Origin: Crenobacter oryzisoli
GTDB lineage: Bacteria > Pseudomonadota > Gammaproteobacteria > Burkholderiales > Chromobacteriaceae
Length of the DNA: 64,000 nt
Direction of reading: 5' to 3'
Assembly: GCF_030385785.1 (NCBI RefSeq)
Contig: NZ_JAUEDK010000001.1
Span: forward strand, 62,001 to 126,000
A program made the position numbers and the translations under genes. The notes beneath the pieces are model-generated. The model was given only the letters and a program-made list of their open reading frames with translations. It had not been told where the DNA came from and made no database searches. Below are positions 38,250 to 48,121 of this stretch, in pieces; the first letter of the stretch is position 1; each line of letters begins with the position of its first letter.

Positions 38250-39188
38250 ATGACGAAGACCATCCTGCTCGCCAACCCGCGCGGTTTCTGCGCCGGTGTC
38301 GACCGGGCGATTGCCATCGTCGAGCGTGCGCTGGAGCTGTTCGGTGCGCCGATCTACGTTCGCCATGAAGTGGTGCACAACCGCTTCGTGGTGGAAAACC
38401 TGCGCCAGAAGGGCGCGATCTTCATCGAGGACCTCGCCGACGTGCCTGTCGGCGCGACGCTGATCTACTCGGCGCACGGCGTGCCGCTGTCGGTGCGCAA
38501 GCAGGCTGAGGAGCGTGGGTTGAATGTGTTCGATGCCACCTGTCCGCTGGTCACCAAGGTGCATATCGAGGTGAAGAAGATGCGCGAGGCAGGGCTCGAG
38601 ATCGTGATGATCGGCCACGCCGGTCACCCGGAGGTGGAGGGCACGATGGGGCAGGCCAATGGCGGCATGTACCTGGTCGAGAACGTCGCCGACGTGGCGA
38701 CGCTGAAGGTCAACGATCCGGCCAAACTCGCCTACGTCAGCCAGACCACTCTGTCGGTCGACGAGACCCGGGAGATCGTCGACGCGCTGCGCGCGCGTTT
38801 CCCGGCCATCCACGGGCCGAAGAAGGATGACATCTGCTATGCAACGCAGAACCGCCAGGACGCGGTGAAGGCGCTGTCGGACGACTGCGACATCGTCGTG
38901 GTGGTCGGCTCGCCGAACAGCTCCAACTCCAATCGCCTGCGCGAGGTGGCGGCGTTGAGGGGCATCGATGCCTATATGGTCGACAATGCCGATCTGCTCG
39001 ATCCGGACTGGTTCGACGGTAAGCAGCGGGTCGGCGTCACCGCCGGCGCGTCGGCGCCCGAAGTGCTGGTGCAAGCGGTGATCGAGCGCATCCAGAGCTT
39101 CGGTGCCGAGGCGGTCACGGAGTTGCCGGGCGTGGAAGAGAGAACCACCTTCTCTCTGCCACTGGGGCTGCGAGCTACCGCGGCCTGA
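38250..39188 (+). CDS. ispH: 4-hydroxy-3-methylbut-2-enyl diphosphate reductase
   Basis: Last enzyme of the MEP isoprenoid pathway, making IPP and DMAPP. A 312-residue protein whose three cluster cysteines are C14 (RGFCAG), C98 (DATCPLV) and C196 (DDICYATQ). Substrate-binding histidines are in HEVVHN and GHAGHPE, and [10 protein letters not shown] is conserved. It ends the ribF-ileS-lspA-ispH cluster. Confidence 0.97.
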   Translation: MTKTILLANPRGFCAGVDRAIAIVERALELFGAPIYVRHEVVHNRFVVENLRQKGAIFIEDLADVPVGATLIYSAHGVPLSVRKQAEERGLNVFDATCPLVTKVHIEVKKMREAGLEIVMIGHAGHPEVEGTMGQANGGMYLVENVADVATLKVNDPAKLAYVSQTTLSVDETREIVDALRARFPAIHGPKKDDICYATQNRQDAVKALSDDCDIVVVVGSPNSSNSNRLREVAALRGIDAYMVDNADLLDPDWFDGKQRVGVTAGASAPEVLVQAVIERIQSFGAEAVTELPGVEERTTFSLPLGLRATAA

Positions 39189-39207
39189 GTCTTGCCTTGT
39201 ATGAACA

Positions 39208-39231
39208 AAGCCCCGCCTAGGCGGGGCTTTG
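39208..39231. terminator. Bidirectional terminator between ispH and ackA
   Basis: AAAGCCCCGCC-TA-GGCGGGGCTTT, a near-perfect palindrome between convergent genes. Confidence 0.9.
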
Positions 39232-39280
39232 TCGTTGATGCTGCCAAAGCTTAATCGAACGGAGGGGGCCGGTGCAGTGC

Positions 39281-40450
39281 TTAGGCGGCTGCCGGCTTTG
39301 CCAACACGGCGGTGGCGAGCCGGGCTATTTCGCCTTCCTCGTCGGTCGGGATCACCCATGCCGAGCGTGTGCTGCCAATCTGGCTGATGCGGGTGGCGTT
39401 GGCATCGTTGGCGGCTTCGTCGAGACGGAAGCCGAGCCAGCCGAGCTGGTGCAGGATCGCGGCGCGCACCGACGGGGCATGCTCGCCGATACCAGCGGTG
39501 AACACCACTGCATCGAGACCCTGCATCGCCGCGGCCAGCCGGCCGACCTCGGTGGCGACCCGGTAGCAGAACAGCGCGACCGCCTCGTGCGCGGCCGGGG
39601 CGTGGCTGGCGAGCAGGGTGCGGATGTCTGCCGATAGCTCCGACACACCCAAGAGGCCGGAGCGCTTGTACAGCTCGTCGCGCACCTCGCCGATGGAGAG
39701 CCCGGCGTGCTCCTGCCAGTACAGCACCACCTCGGCGTCGAGCGTGCCGGGGCGGGTGCCCATCATCAGGCCGTCGAGTGCCGAGAACCCCATGCTGCTG
39801 GCGACGCTTTGTCCGGCCAGCAGAGCGCAGGCGCTGGCGCCGCTGCCGAGGTGGCATACCACCACGCGCTTGTCATCGAGTTCGAGCTCCGGCAGTCGCC
39901 GGGCGATCGCGGCGTACGACAGACCGTGAAAACCGTAGCGCCGCACGCCCTTGTCGTGCCAATGGCGAGCGACCGCGAAACGCTGCGCCAGCTCGGGCAT
40001 GCCGGCGTGGAAGGCGGTGTCGAAGCAGGCGATCTGCGGCAGCGCCGGGGCGATCGCTTCGATCGTGTCTATCGCCGCCAAGCCGACCGGCTGATGCAGA
40101 GGCGCGAGCGGTACCAGCTCGGCGAGTGCGGCACGGTTCTCGCCATCGAGCAGAATCGGTCGGGTGAAACGGCTGCCGCCGTGTACGATGCGATGCGCGA
40201 CTGCGAGCGGTTGTAGCCCGTGTTCGGCCAGTGTCGCGAGCGCGGCGGCGAGCTGGTCGGCGCAGCCGGCGCCGGTCAGGCAGCGTTCGTATGGGGTGCT
40301 GTCGGACGATGCTCTGAGTTGCAGATTGGCGCGCTCGGCACCGTAGTGGTCGATCTGCCCCGACAGCAGCCGCTCATGGCCGTCCGGGCTGAACGCGGCG
40401 AACTTCAGCGTGCTGGAGCCGGCGTTGAGGGTGAACAGCGCCGAGCTCAT
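39281..40450 (-). CDS. ackA: Acetate/propionate family kinase
   Basis: A 389-residue acyl kinase of the ASKHA fold that interconverts acyl phosphate and ADP with acid and ATP. Motifs are LNAGSSTLKF at the N-terminus, AHRIVHGG, HGLSYAAIARRL, CHLGSGASACAL and FTAGIGEHA. The frame remains open upstream of the ATG at 40450, but that part lies inside the pta gene in another frame. It is the last gene of fabI-pta-ackA, overlapping pta by four bases. It could act on acetyl, propionyl or butyryl phosphate. Confidence 0.93.
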   Translation of the reverse strand: MSSALFTLNAGSSTLKFAAFSPDGHERLLSGQIDHYGAERANLQLRASSDSTPYERCLTGAGCADQLAAALATLAEHGLQPLAVAHRIVHGGSRFTRPILLDGENRAALAELVPLAPLHQPVGLAAIDTIEAIAPALPQIACFDTAFHAGMPELAQRFAVARHWHDKGVRRYGFHGLSYAAIARRLPELELDDKRVVVCHLGSGASACALLAGQSVASSMGFSALDGLMMGTRPGTLDAEVVLYWQEHAGLSIGEVRDELYKRSGLLGVSELSADIRTLLASHAPAAHEAVALFCYRVATEVGRLAAAMQGLDAVVFTAGIGEHAPSVRAAILHQLGWLGFRLDEAANDANATRISQIGSTRSAWVIPTDEEGEIARLATAVLAKPAAA

Positions 40451-41382
40451 GGCGCGAGCTCCTGGCGGCGCCGGCGGTGCGCCAACAGCGCGGCGATCGC
40501 CGCGGAGGCGAGCCGACCGTTGGCATCCTCGGCACGGCTGGTCAGCACGATCGGCACCTTGGCGCCCATCACGACGCCGGCTGTTGCGGCGGCGGCGAGG
40601 TAGCTGAGCTGCTTGGCGAGCATATTGCCCGCCTCCAGGTCGGGTACCAGCAGGATGTCCGGGTCTCCGGCGACGGGGGAGACGATGCCTTTGGTGGCGG
40701 CCGCTTCGCGCGAGATCGCATTGTCGAACGCGAGTGGGCCGTCCAGCACCGCCCCGCGGATCTGGCCCCGGTCGGCCATCTTGCACAGCGCGGCGGCATC
40801 CAGCGTCGATGGCATCTTCGGGTTGACCGTCTCGACCGCGGCGAGGATGGCGACCTTCGGCCGATTGATGCCGAGCGAGTGGGTCAGGTCGATGGCGTTC
40901 TGCGCGATGTCCTGCTTGGTGGCCAGGTCCGGCGCGATATTGATCGCCGCATCGGTGATGAACAGGTAACGCGGGTAGCTTTCCACCTTCATGATGAACA
41001 CATGCGACAGCCGACGGTCGGTGCGGATGCCGGCGGTTTTGTCGAGCACCGCTTCCATAAACTCGTCGGTGTGCAGGCTTCCCTTCATCAAGAGGTCGGC
41101 GTAACCACCGCGAACCAGCTCGACTGCGCGCTCGGCGGCGGCATGGCTGTGCGGCACGTCGATGCATTCGTAGCGGGAGAGATCCAGTTCCAGCTCGTCG
41201 CCAAGGCGAGCGAGCTTGGCCTTCGGCGCGATCAGGATCGGGGTGGCGATGCCGCGTTCGGCGGCCTCGATTGCGCCCAGCAGCGATTCGCGGCTGGCGG
41301 GGTGGGCCACCGCCAAGGGCAGGGGGCCGAGCTCGGTGGCGGCGGTGATGAAGTCGGAAAACGCGTGGTCGTCGCGGGTCAT
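40447..41382 (-). CDS. Phosphate acyltransferase, Pta/Ptb family
   Basis: A 311-residue protein of the phosphate acetyl/butyryltransferase family, with LLMKGSLHTDEFMEAVLD, the long GDPDILLVPDLEAGNMLAKQ and VVMGAKVPIVLTSRAED. It makes acyl phosphate from acyl-CoA. It lacks the N-terminal DRTGG or MaoC domains of longer relatives, and its size is closest to phosphotransbutyrylase or the catalytic half of Pta. The chain length of the acyl group is not predictable. It overlaps ackA by four bases, so the pair makes ATP from acyl-CoA. Confidence 0.88.
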   Translation of the reverse strand: MTRDDHAFSDFITAATELGPLPLAVAHPASRESLLGAIEAAERGIATPILIAPKAKLARLGDELELDLSRYECIDVPHSHAAAERAVELVRGGYADLLMKGSLHTDEFMEAVLDKTAGIRTDRRLSHVFIMKVESYPRYLFITDAAINIAPDLATKQDIAQNAIDLTHSLGINRPKVAILAAVETVNPKMPSTLDAAALCKMADRGQIRGAVLDGPLAFDNAISREAAATKGIVSPVAGDPDILLVPDLEAGNMLAKQLSYLAAAATAGVVMGAKVPIVLTSRAEDANGRLASAAIAALLAHRRRRQELAP

Positions 41383-41398
41383 TCGGATAACTCCGGAA

Positions 41399-41410
41399 AA
41401 GGTTGACCGA
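41399..41410 (+). repeat. Variant (11/12) of the AAGGTTGGCCGA word
   Basis: AAGGTTGACCGA lies between fabI and pta on the opposite strand to those genes, with one mismatch to the recurrent 12-mer. Confidence 0.6.
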
Positions 41411-41501
41411 AGGGGGCGGGAACCGTACCGGGGCGCTTGCGCTGGCTCCAGGTCTGGCGGTGTCGGGGCAGGCCGCGCCCCGTGGCCGGGGCCGGCGGGG
41501 C

Positions 41502-42275
41502 TCAGGCCATGATGTGGAAACCGCCGTCGACATACAGCGTTTCGCCCGTCAGCGCACGCGCCGCATCCGACACCAGGAAGGCGACGGTCTGGCCGACGTC
41601 GTCGATGTCGACCAGCCGGTTCTGCGGCGCGCGTTCGATCGCGTCGTCGATCAGCTTGTCGAAGTGGGCGATGCCGCTGGCGGCGCGGGTCTTCAGCGGG
41701 CCGGGCGACACCGCGTGCACGCGGATGCCCTGGTTGCCTAGTTCGCTGGCGAGATAGCGGGCGGTGCTCTCCAGCGCCGCCTTGACCGGCCCCATGATGT
41801 TGTAGTGTTCGACCACCTTCTCTGCGCCGTGGTAGCTCATCGTCACCAGCGTCCCGCCGTTGGGCATCAGTGGCTCGGCCAGGCGGGCCATTTCGATGAA
41901 CGAATAACACGATACCCGCATCGCTTGGCTGAAACCGGAGAGCGAGCAGTCGGTGACGCGACCGTGCAGATCTTCCATTGGACAGTACGCGATCGAATGA
42001 ATCACGAAGTCGAGTCCACCCCACTGTTCGCGAATCGCGGCGAACACCCTGTCGAGCTGGCCGGGCTGTTCGACGTCGAGCGGCAGCGTCAGTGTGGCGT
42101 CGAGTTCTTCGGCCAACGGCCGCACGTGCGGCTCAGCCTTGCTGTTCAGGTAGGTGATCGCCAGCTCGGCACCGAGTTGCCGTATGGTGCGCGCGCAGCC
42201 GTAGGCGATACTGTGCTGGTTGGCGATGCCGACTATCAGGCCTTTCTTGCCGGCCAGGGGCAGGTGCTGGGTCAT
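41502..42275 (-). CDS. fabI: Enoyl-[acyl-carrier-protein] reductase FabI
   Basis: A 257-residue NADH-dependent enoyl-ACP reductase with the FabI-type Y158-X6-K165 (HYNIMGPVKA), the cofactor start GLIVGIANQHSIAYG and SIAYCPMEDLHG. It completes each fatty-acid elongation cycle. It lies 119 bp upstream of pta and ackA, an arrangement also known from some alphaproteobacteria. This may be a second FabI-type paralogue tied to acyl-phosphate metabolism. The ATG at 42275 is used; upstream in-frame codons cross the probable promoter. Confidence 0.9.
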   Translation of the reverse strand: MTQHLPLAGKKGLIVGIANQHSIAYGCARTIRQLGAELAITYLNSKAEPHVRPLAEELDATLTLPLDVEQPGQLDRVFAAIREQWGGLDFVIHSIAYCPMEDLHGRVTDCSLSGFSQAMRVSCYSFIEMARLAEPLMPNGGTLVTMSYHGAEKVVEHYNIMGPVKAALESTARYLASELGNQGIRVHAVSPGPLKTRAASGIAHFDKLIDDAIERAPQNRLVDIDDVGQTVAFLVSDAARALTGETLYVDGGFHIMA

Positions 42276-42515
42276 ACGAGCTCTCCAGGTTGGTCCAGTG
42301 CAGCAGGGGCGGCACCGATTATTCCTAATGAATAATATCCTGCCTCTGTTGCACCGCACGACCAGTCGGGCCTGCGCTGTGGCGAGAAAGCTGCAACGCT
42401 TTTGGTGCGACGGCTGCGTCGGCTATAATCGCGAGTTTGCGATGTGGGCTTGACCCGCCGCGCTTTCGACCCTATCTGTCTTGGCGTATAGCCATGTTGA
42501 CGACCGGAGAGTGCC

Positions 42516-42749
42516 ATGCCGATTTACGAATACCACTGCGATGCCTGCGGCGTGAACAAGGAACACCTGCAGAAGATGAGCGATGCGCCGATTGCCGCCT
42601 GCCCGGCTTGCGGCAGCGCCGATTACAAGAAATGTGTGACCGCCGCCGGTTTCCAGCTGAAGGGCTCGGGCTGGTACGCGACCGATTTCAAGAACAGTGG
42701 CGGCAGCGCTCCGTCCTGCGGTAGCGGTAACTGCGGCCATAGCCACTGA
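42516..42749 (+). CDS. FmdB-family zinc-ribbon protein
   Basis: A 77-residue protein starting MPIYEYHCDACG, with CxxC pairs at about 8/11 and 29/32 forming a zinc ribbon, then a Gly/Ser-rich tail ending CGSGNCGHSH. This is the FmdB/CxxC_CxxC_SSSS family, a putative regulatory or metal-binding protein of unknown role. It leads the conserved fmdB-DUF502-aspS cluster, with one base between its stop and the next start. Confidence 0.92.
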   Translation: MPIYEYHCDACGVNKEHLQKMSDAPIAACPACGSADYKKCVTAAGFQLKGSGWYATDFKNSGGSAPSCGSGNCGHSH

Positions 42750-42750
42750 T

Positions 42751-43371
42751 ATGACCCAAATCAAGATGACGCTGAAGGGGTACCTTGTCACCGGCCTGCT
42801 GTTGTGGCTGCCGGTGGCGGTGACCTTCTGGGTGTTGAACCTGATCGTCGGTACGCTCGACCAGACGCTGAACTTGGTGCCGCGCAGCCTGCGGCCGGAG
42901 GCGCTGTTTGGCTTCAACATCCCGGGCTTGGGCGTGCTGCTTGCGGTGCTGATCCTGCTCGGTACCGGCATGCTGACGGCCAACGTGCTCGGCCAGCGGC
43001 TGATCGACCTGTGGGATGGCCTGCTGTCGCGCATCCCGGTGGTCAAGACCATCTACAGCAGCGTCAAGCAGGTCAGCGACACCCTGCTATCGGACAACGG
43101 CCAGGCGTTCAAGACGCCGATTCTGGTGCAGTTTCCGCATCAGGGCATGTGGACCGTCGCCTTCCAGACCGGCCCCTTGCCGCATGCGGTCAATTCGGAA
43201 CTGGGCGACGGCTATATCGGCGTCTACGTTCCGACCATTCCGAACCCGACCTCGGGCTATTTCGTGATGGTCGCCAAGGCTGACACCAAGCCGCTCAATA
43301 TGAGCGTCGACGAGGCCCTGAAATACGCGATCTCGATGGGCATGGTGGCTCCGGCTCCGAAAGCCGGCTAA
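42751..43371 (+). CDS. DUF502 family membrane protein
   Basis: A 206-residue protein with two N-terminal transmembrane helices (about 10-30 and 55-80) and a conserved soluble part: [20 protein letters not shown], followed by [24 protein letters not shown]502 proteins are widespread and uncharacterised; in plants the relatives are COV1-like. The ATG at 42751 follows the fmdB stop by one base. Confidence 0.92.
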   Translation: MTQIKMTLKGYLVTGLLLWLPVAVTFWVLNLIVGTLDQTLNLVPRSLRPEALFGFNIPGLGVLLAVLILLGTGMLTANVLGQRLIDLWDGLLSRIPVVKTIYSSVKQVSDTLLSDNGQAFKTPILVQFPHQGMWTVAFQTGPLPHAVNSELGDGYIGVYVPTIPNPTSGYFVMVAKADTKPLNMSVDEALKYAISMGMVAPAPKAG

Positions 43372-43424
43372 GCTGTTGCCAGCCCCATCCGACTCTATTT
43401 GAAACTTCCATACAGCAGAACATC

Positions 43425-45227
<1,803 letters not shown>

Positions 45228-45251
45228 TTGTCATCAGTTGCGACAGAAATG

Positions 45252-45279
45252 ACGGGCAACCACTGGTTGCCCGTTTTTT
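45252..45279 (+). terminator. Terminator after aspS
   Basis: ACGGGCAACC-ACT-GGTTGCCCGT stem followed by TTTTT. Confidence 0.93.
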
Positions 45280-45500
45280 ATGGCTGTCTGGACAAGTCCC
45301 TGCCCGAGCGCTTGAAATGCGCCACTCCGCCCGCATTGTGACAAAGGCGACGTGCCGTCCGCATAGCGGGCTTCAATCGTTGCTATATGGATTTCCAATT
45401 GGTCGCGCCGGGGCGTTCTGTTTTATAACCTCGGCGATATCTGCGCTGGTGCCTCTTGGCGACCGGCTGTCTGTGAAACGCATTATTCTAGGAGCACCCC

Positions 45501-46115
45501 ATGGCCGTACTCGTAGGCAAGCAAGCCCCGTTCTTCGCCGATGACAAAACCTTCGCTGCCGTGAAAGGCAACGGCGAGATCGTCGAAAACTTCAGCTTCA
45601 AGAAGGAAACCGAAGGCAAGTATGCCGTGGTGTTCTTCTACCCGCTGGACTTCACCTTCGTGTGCCCGTCCGAGCTGATCGCTTTCGACAACCGCCTGGA
45701 AGAGTTCAAGAAGCGCAATGTGGAAGTGATCGGTGTGTCGATCGACAGCCACTTCACCCACGCCGCATGGCGCAACACCCCGGTGGAAAAGGGCGGTATC
45801 GGCCAAGTGGGCTACAGCCTGGTCGCCGACATCCAGCACGACATCGCCAAGGCCTACGACGTTGAGTCGGAAGGCGGCGTGGCGTTCCGCGGCTCGTTCC
45901 TGATCGACAAGTCGGGTGTGGTGCAGCACCAGGTGGTGAACAACCTGCCGCTGGGCCGTAACATCGACGAAATGATCCGCATGATCGACGCTCTGCAGTT
46001 CACCGAAGAGAACGGCGAAGTGTGCCCAGCTGGCTGGAACAAGGGCAAGAAGGGCATGAAGGCCGATGCCGCCGGCGTGGCTTCCTACCTGGCCGAAAAC
46101 GCCCAGAGCCTGTAA
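45501..46115 (+). CDS. AhpC/Prx1-type 2-Cys peroxiredoxin
   Basis: A 204-residue peroxidase with the peroxidatic C55 in DFTFVCPSE and the resolving C175 in GEVCPAGW. It reduces H2O2, organic peroxides and peroxynitrite. The N-terminus and length suit the typical 2-Cys AhpC group; no ahpF is adjacent, so thioredoxin or an unlinked reductase may recycle it. A strong ribosome binding site (TAGGAGC) precedes the ATG. Highly biased codons suggest abundance. I could not identify an OxyR site with confidence in the 273-bp upstream gap. Confidence 0.93.
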   Translation: MAVLVGKQAPFFADDKTFAAVKGNGEIVENFSFKKETEGKYAVVFFYPLDFTFVCPSELIAFDNRLEEFKKRNVEVIGVSIDSHFTHAAWRNTPVEKGGIGQVGYSLVADIQHDIAKAYDVESEGGVAFRGSFLIDKSGVVQHQVVNNLPLGRNIDEMIRMIDALQFTEENGEVCPAGWNKGKKGMKADAAGVASYLAENAQSL

Positions 46116-46140
46116 TCCGGTTTCCGGTTACGCGCCAACG

Positions 46141-46171
46141 AAAAACCCCGCTGCGTGCAGCGGGGTTTTTT
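46141..46171 (+). terminator. Terminator after the peroxiredoxin gene
   Basis: CCCCGCTGC-GT-GCAGCGGGG stem with A and T tracts on either side, able to work for the convergent molbindin gene as well. Confidence 0.92.
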
Positions 46172-46220
46172 CATGCCGGTTCGGTCGGCCGGAACGCTTC
46201 GCGTCGCCGGACAATGGCGC

Positions 46221-46649
46221 TTACTTTTTGACGGCCAGGATCACGCTCGATGCCTTGAACAGCGCGGTGGCTTTCTTGCCGGCAGCCAGCTCCAGGTCGG
46301 CGACGCTGTCGTTGGTGATCACGGCGGCGAGGGGCAAGCCGCCGTCGAGGGCGAGCAACACCTCGCTATTGACTGCGCCCTTGATCACGGCGCTGACGGT
46401 GCCGGTGAACTGGTTGCGGGCCGAGAACTGCAGATCGTCGGCGCCGGTGGCGAGCACGATCCATGGCGCCTTCACCAGTGCAACCACGTCCTTGCCCACA
46501 GCGAGATTCAGCGACTGGCTGCTGTCGCGGGTGACTACGGCGGCGAGCTTGGAGCCGCCAGCCAGCGTTACCTCGACTTCGTCGTTGACGGCACCTTGGC
46601 GCAGGTTGGAAATGACGCCGTTGAACTGGTTGCGGGCTGAGGTTCTCAT
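46221..46649 (-). CDS. Two-domain molbindin (Mop/TOBE repeat) protein
   Basis: A 142-residue protein composed of two tandem Mop domains. Each starts SARNQFNG or SARNQFTG and carries VNDEVEVTL or VNSEVLLAL and LA-AVVTRDS or LAAVITNDS. Molbindins bind molybdate or tungstate oligomerically and act as storage or homeostasis proteins. The start ATG at 46649 follows AAAGGATATACC. No mod transporter or molybdoenzyme gene is nearby, so it is an orphan in this context. Confidence 0.9.
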   Translation of the reverse strand: MRTSARNQFNGVISNLRQGAVNDEVEVTLAGGSKLAAVVTRDSSQSLNLAVGKDVVALVKAPWIVLATGADDLQFSARNQFTGTVSAVIKGAVNSEVLLALDGGLPLAAVITNDSVADLELAAGKKATALFKASSVILAVKK

Positions 46650-46830
46650 TGGTATATCCTTTGTTGGCATATTATGGTTTCGGAATTATCTTTATATTAA
46701 GATATTTGTGCAATATGTGAGCCCTTACATAACGGCTGGTTGCGCGGATGCTCACCGCGTCTTCATTCATAGCGTTTGAAGGCAGGGAGTTCAATACAGC
46801 GGGCGGGAGGGGCTTGGCGTGGGAATTCTG

Positions 46831-47427
46831 CTAGCTTTTCAGTAAGGGGCGCAGCTGGCGGTAGACCGTTTGCATCATCTGTGCTTGGGCGGCGGCGACC
46901 GGATGGATGCCGTCGGCCTGGAAGCGGCTACGGTCGGTTGCGAAGCCGGCGATCAACAGCGGCACATAGCCGGTGCGGTGCTGGCGAGCGAGGGTGTCGT
47001 ACACTGCGTGGAACTGATCGGTGTAAGGGCGGCCATAGTTAGGGGGCAAGGCCATGCCGACCAGCAAGACGCGGGCACCGGCGGCTTTGCTGGCACGGAT
47101 CATCGTGTCGAGATTGGCCTGCATCTCCGCGAGCGGCAGTCCGCGCAGCCCGTCGTTGCCGCCGAGTTCGAGGATCACCACCTGCGGCTTGTGCACCTTG
47201 AGCACCTTTGGCAAGCGGCTGGCGCCACCGGCGGTGGTTTCGCCCGACTGGCTGGCGTTGACGATGCGGTGAGCATCGCCCAGCTGTCGTTGCAGCAGAC
47301 TAACCCAGCCCTGGTCTGGCGACAGACCGTAGCCGGCCGACAGGCTGTCGCCGAATACCAGCAAGGTGGCGGCCGGTACCGGCAGGGCCAGACACCATAA
47401 CAAGAGGATGCGAAGCGCCTTGAACAT
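46831..47427 (-). CDS. tesA: TesA-type GDSL arylesterase/thioesterase
   Basis: A 198-residue SGNH hydrolase: signal peptide, then the nucleophile S28 in VFGDSLSAGYG, the oxyanion residues in LGGNDGL, and the D172/H175 pair in DGIHP. It is the periplasmic thioesterase I/protease I/lysophospholipase L1 group. The ATG at 47427 has GGGAG five bases upstream. Its start codon overlaps, on the other strand, that of the ABC ATPase gene, an arrangement shared with E. coli tesA/ybbA. Confidence 0.92.
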   Translation of the reverse strand: MFKALRILLLWCLALPVPAATLLVFGDSLSAGYGLSPDQGWVSLLQRQLGDAHRIVNASQSGETTAGGASRLPKVLKVHKPQVVILELGGNDGLRGLPLAEMQANLDTMIRASKAAGARVLLVGMALPPNYGRPYTDQFHAVYDTLARQHRTGYVPLLIAGFATDRSRFQADGIHPVAAAQAQMMQTVYRQLRPLLKS

Positions 47428-48121
47428 GTCGACTCCCTTATCGTCTGCTGCCATTCTCGCGGCGAGCGAACTTGGCAAGCAAGTCAGTTTCAACGGTGAG
47501 ACTCTCACCATCCTGCGAAGTGCCACGCTGTCCCTGTTCGAGGGCGAGAGCGTGGCGATCGTCGGTGCCTCCGGTTCAGGCAAGTCGACGTTGCTGTCGC
47601 TGCTGGCCGGGCTCGACTACCCGAGCCAGGGCGAGATCGCGCTGTTCGGTCACCGTCTGTCCGGTCTCTCAGAAGACGAGCGCGCGGTGCTGCGCCGGGA
47701 CAAGATCGGCTTCGTCTTCCAGAACTTCCAGTTGATGCCGCAGTTGACCGCGCTCGAGAACGTGATGCTGCCACTGGAGCTTGCCGGCCGGCGCGATGCG
47801 CGTGATGCGGCGCGCAGCATGCTCGAGCGGGTCGGCCTCGGTCACCGCCTGAAGCACTATCCCAAACACCTGTCCGGCGGGGAGCAGCAGCGTGTGGCGT
47901 TGGCGCGCGCGTTCGTGATCCAGCCCAAGCTCTTGTTCGCCGACGAGCCGACCGGCAACCTCGATCCGACGACCGGCCGGCAGATCATCGACCTGCTGTT
48001 CAAGTTGAACGAGGAGGAGGGTACCGCGTTGGTGCTGGTTACCCACGACACCGAGCTCGCCAGTCGATGCGATGCGATCTACCGCCTGATCGACGGCAAG
48101 CTTTCCGGAGCCGGGCGATGA
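47426..48121 (+). CDS. ybbA: ABC transporter ATP-binding protein, YbbA/LolD-like
   Basis: A 231-residue ATPase with Walker A GASGSGKST, Q-loop FVFQNFQLMP, signature LSGGEQQRVALARA, Walker B LLFADEPTGNLD and H-loop VTHD. It belongs to the MacB/LolD-type subfamily paired with FtsX-like permeases. The ATG at 47426 lies in the CATG shared with tesA and has no close Shine-Dalgarno; an ATG at 47408 with AAGAGG directly before it would add six residues. It overlaps the permease start (ATGA). Confidence 0.92.
   Translation: MSTPLSSAAILAASELGKQVSFNGETLTILRSATLSLFEGESVAIVGASGSGKSTLLSLLAGLDYPSQGEIALFGHRLSGLSEDERAVLRRDKIGFVFQNFQLMPQLTALENVMLPLELAGRRDARDAARSMLERVGLGHRLKHYPKHLSGGEQQRVALARAFVIQPKLLFADEPTGNLDPTTGRQIIDLLFKLNEEEGTALVLVTHDTELASRCDAIYRLIDGKLSGAGR

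Noticed and set aside
40451-41533. N-terminal extension of ackA giving a 750-residue protein
   Set aside because: The extension is the pta gene read out of frame. The true AckA N-terminus starts at 40450 with the conserved LNAGSSTLKF just after it.
45228-45500. OxyR-type operator upstream of the peroxiredoxin gene
   Set aside because: ATAG and CTAT words occur near 45363-45386, but the spacing does not match the four-element OxyR pattern.
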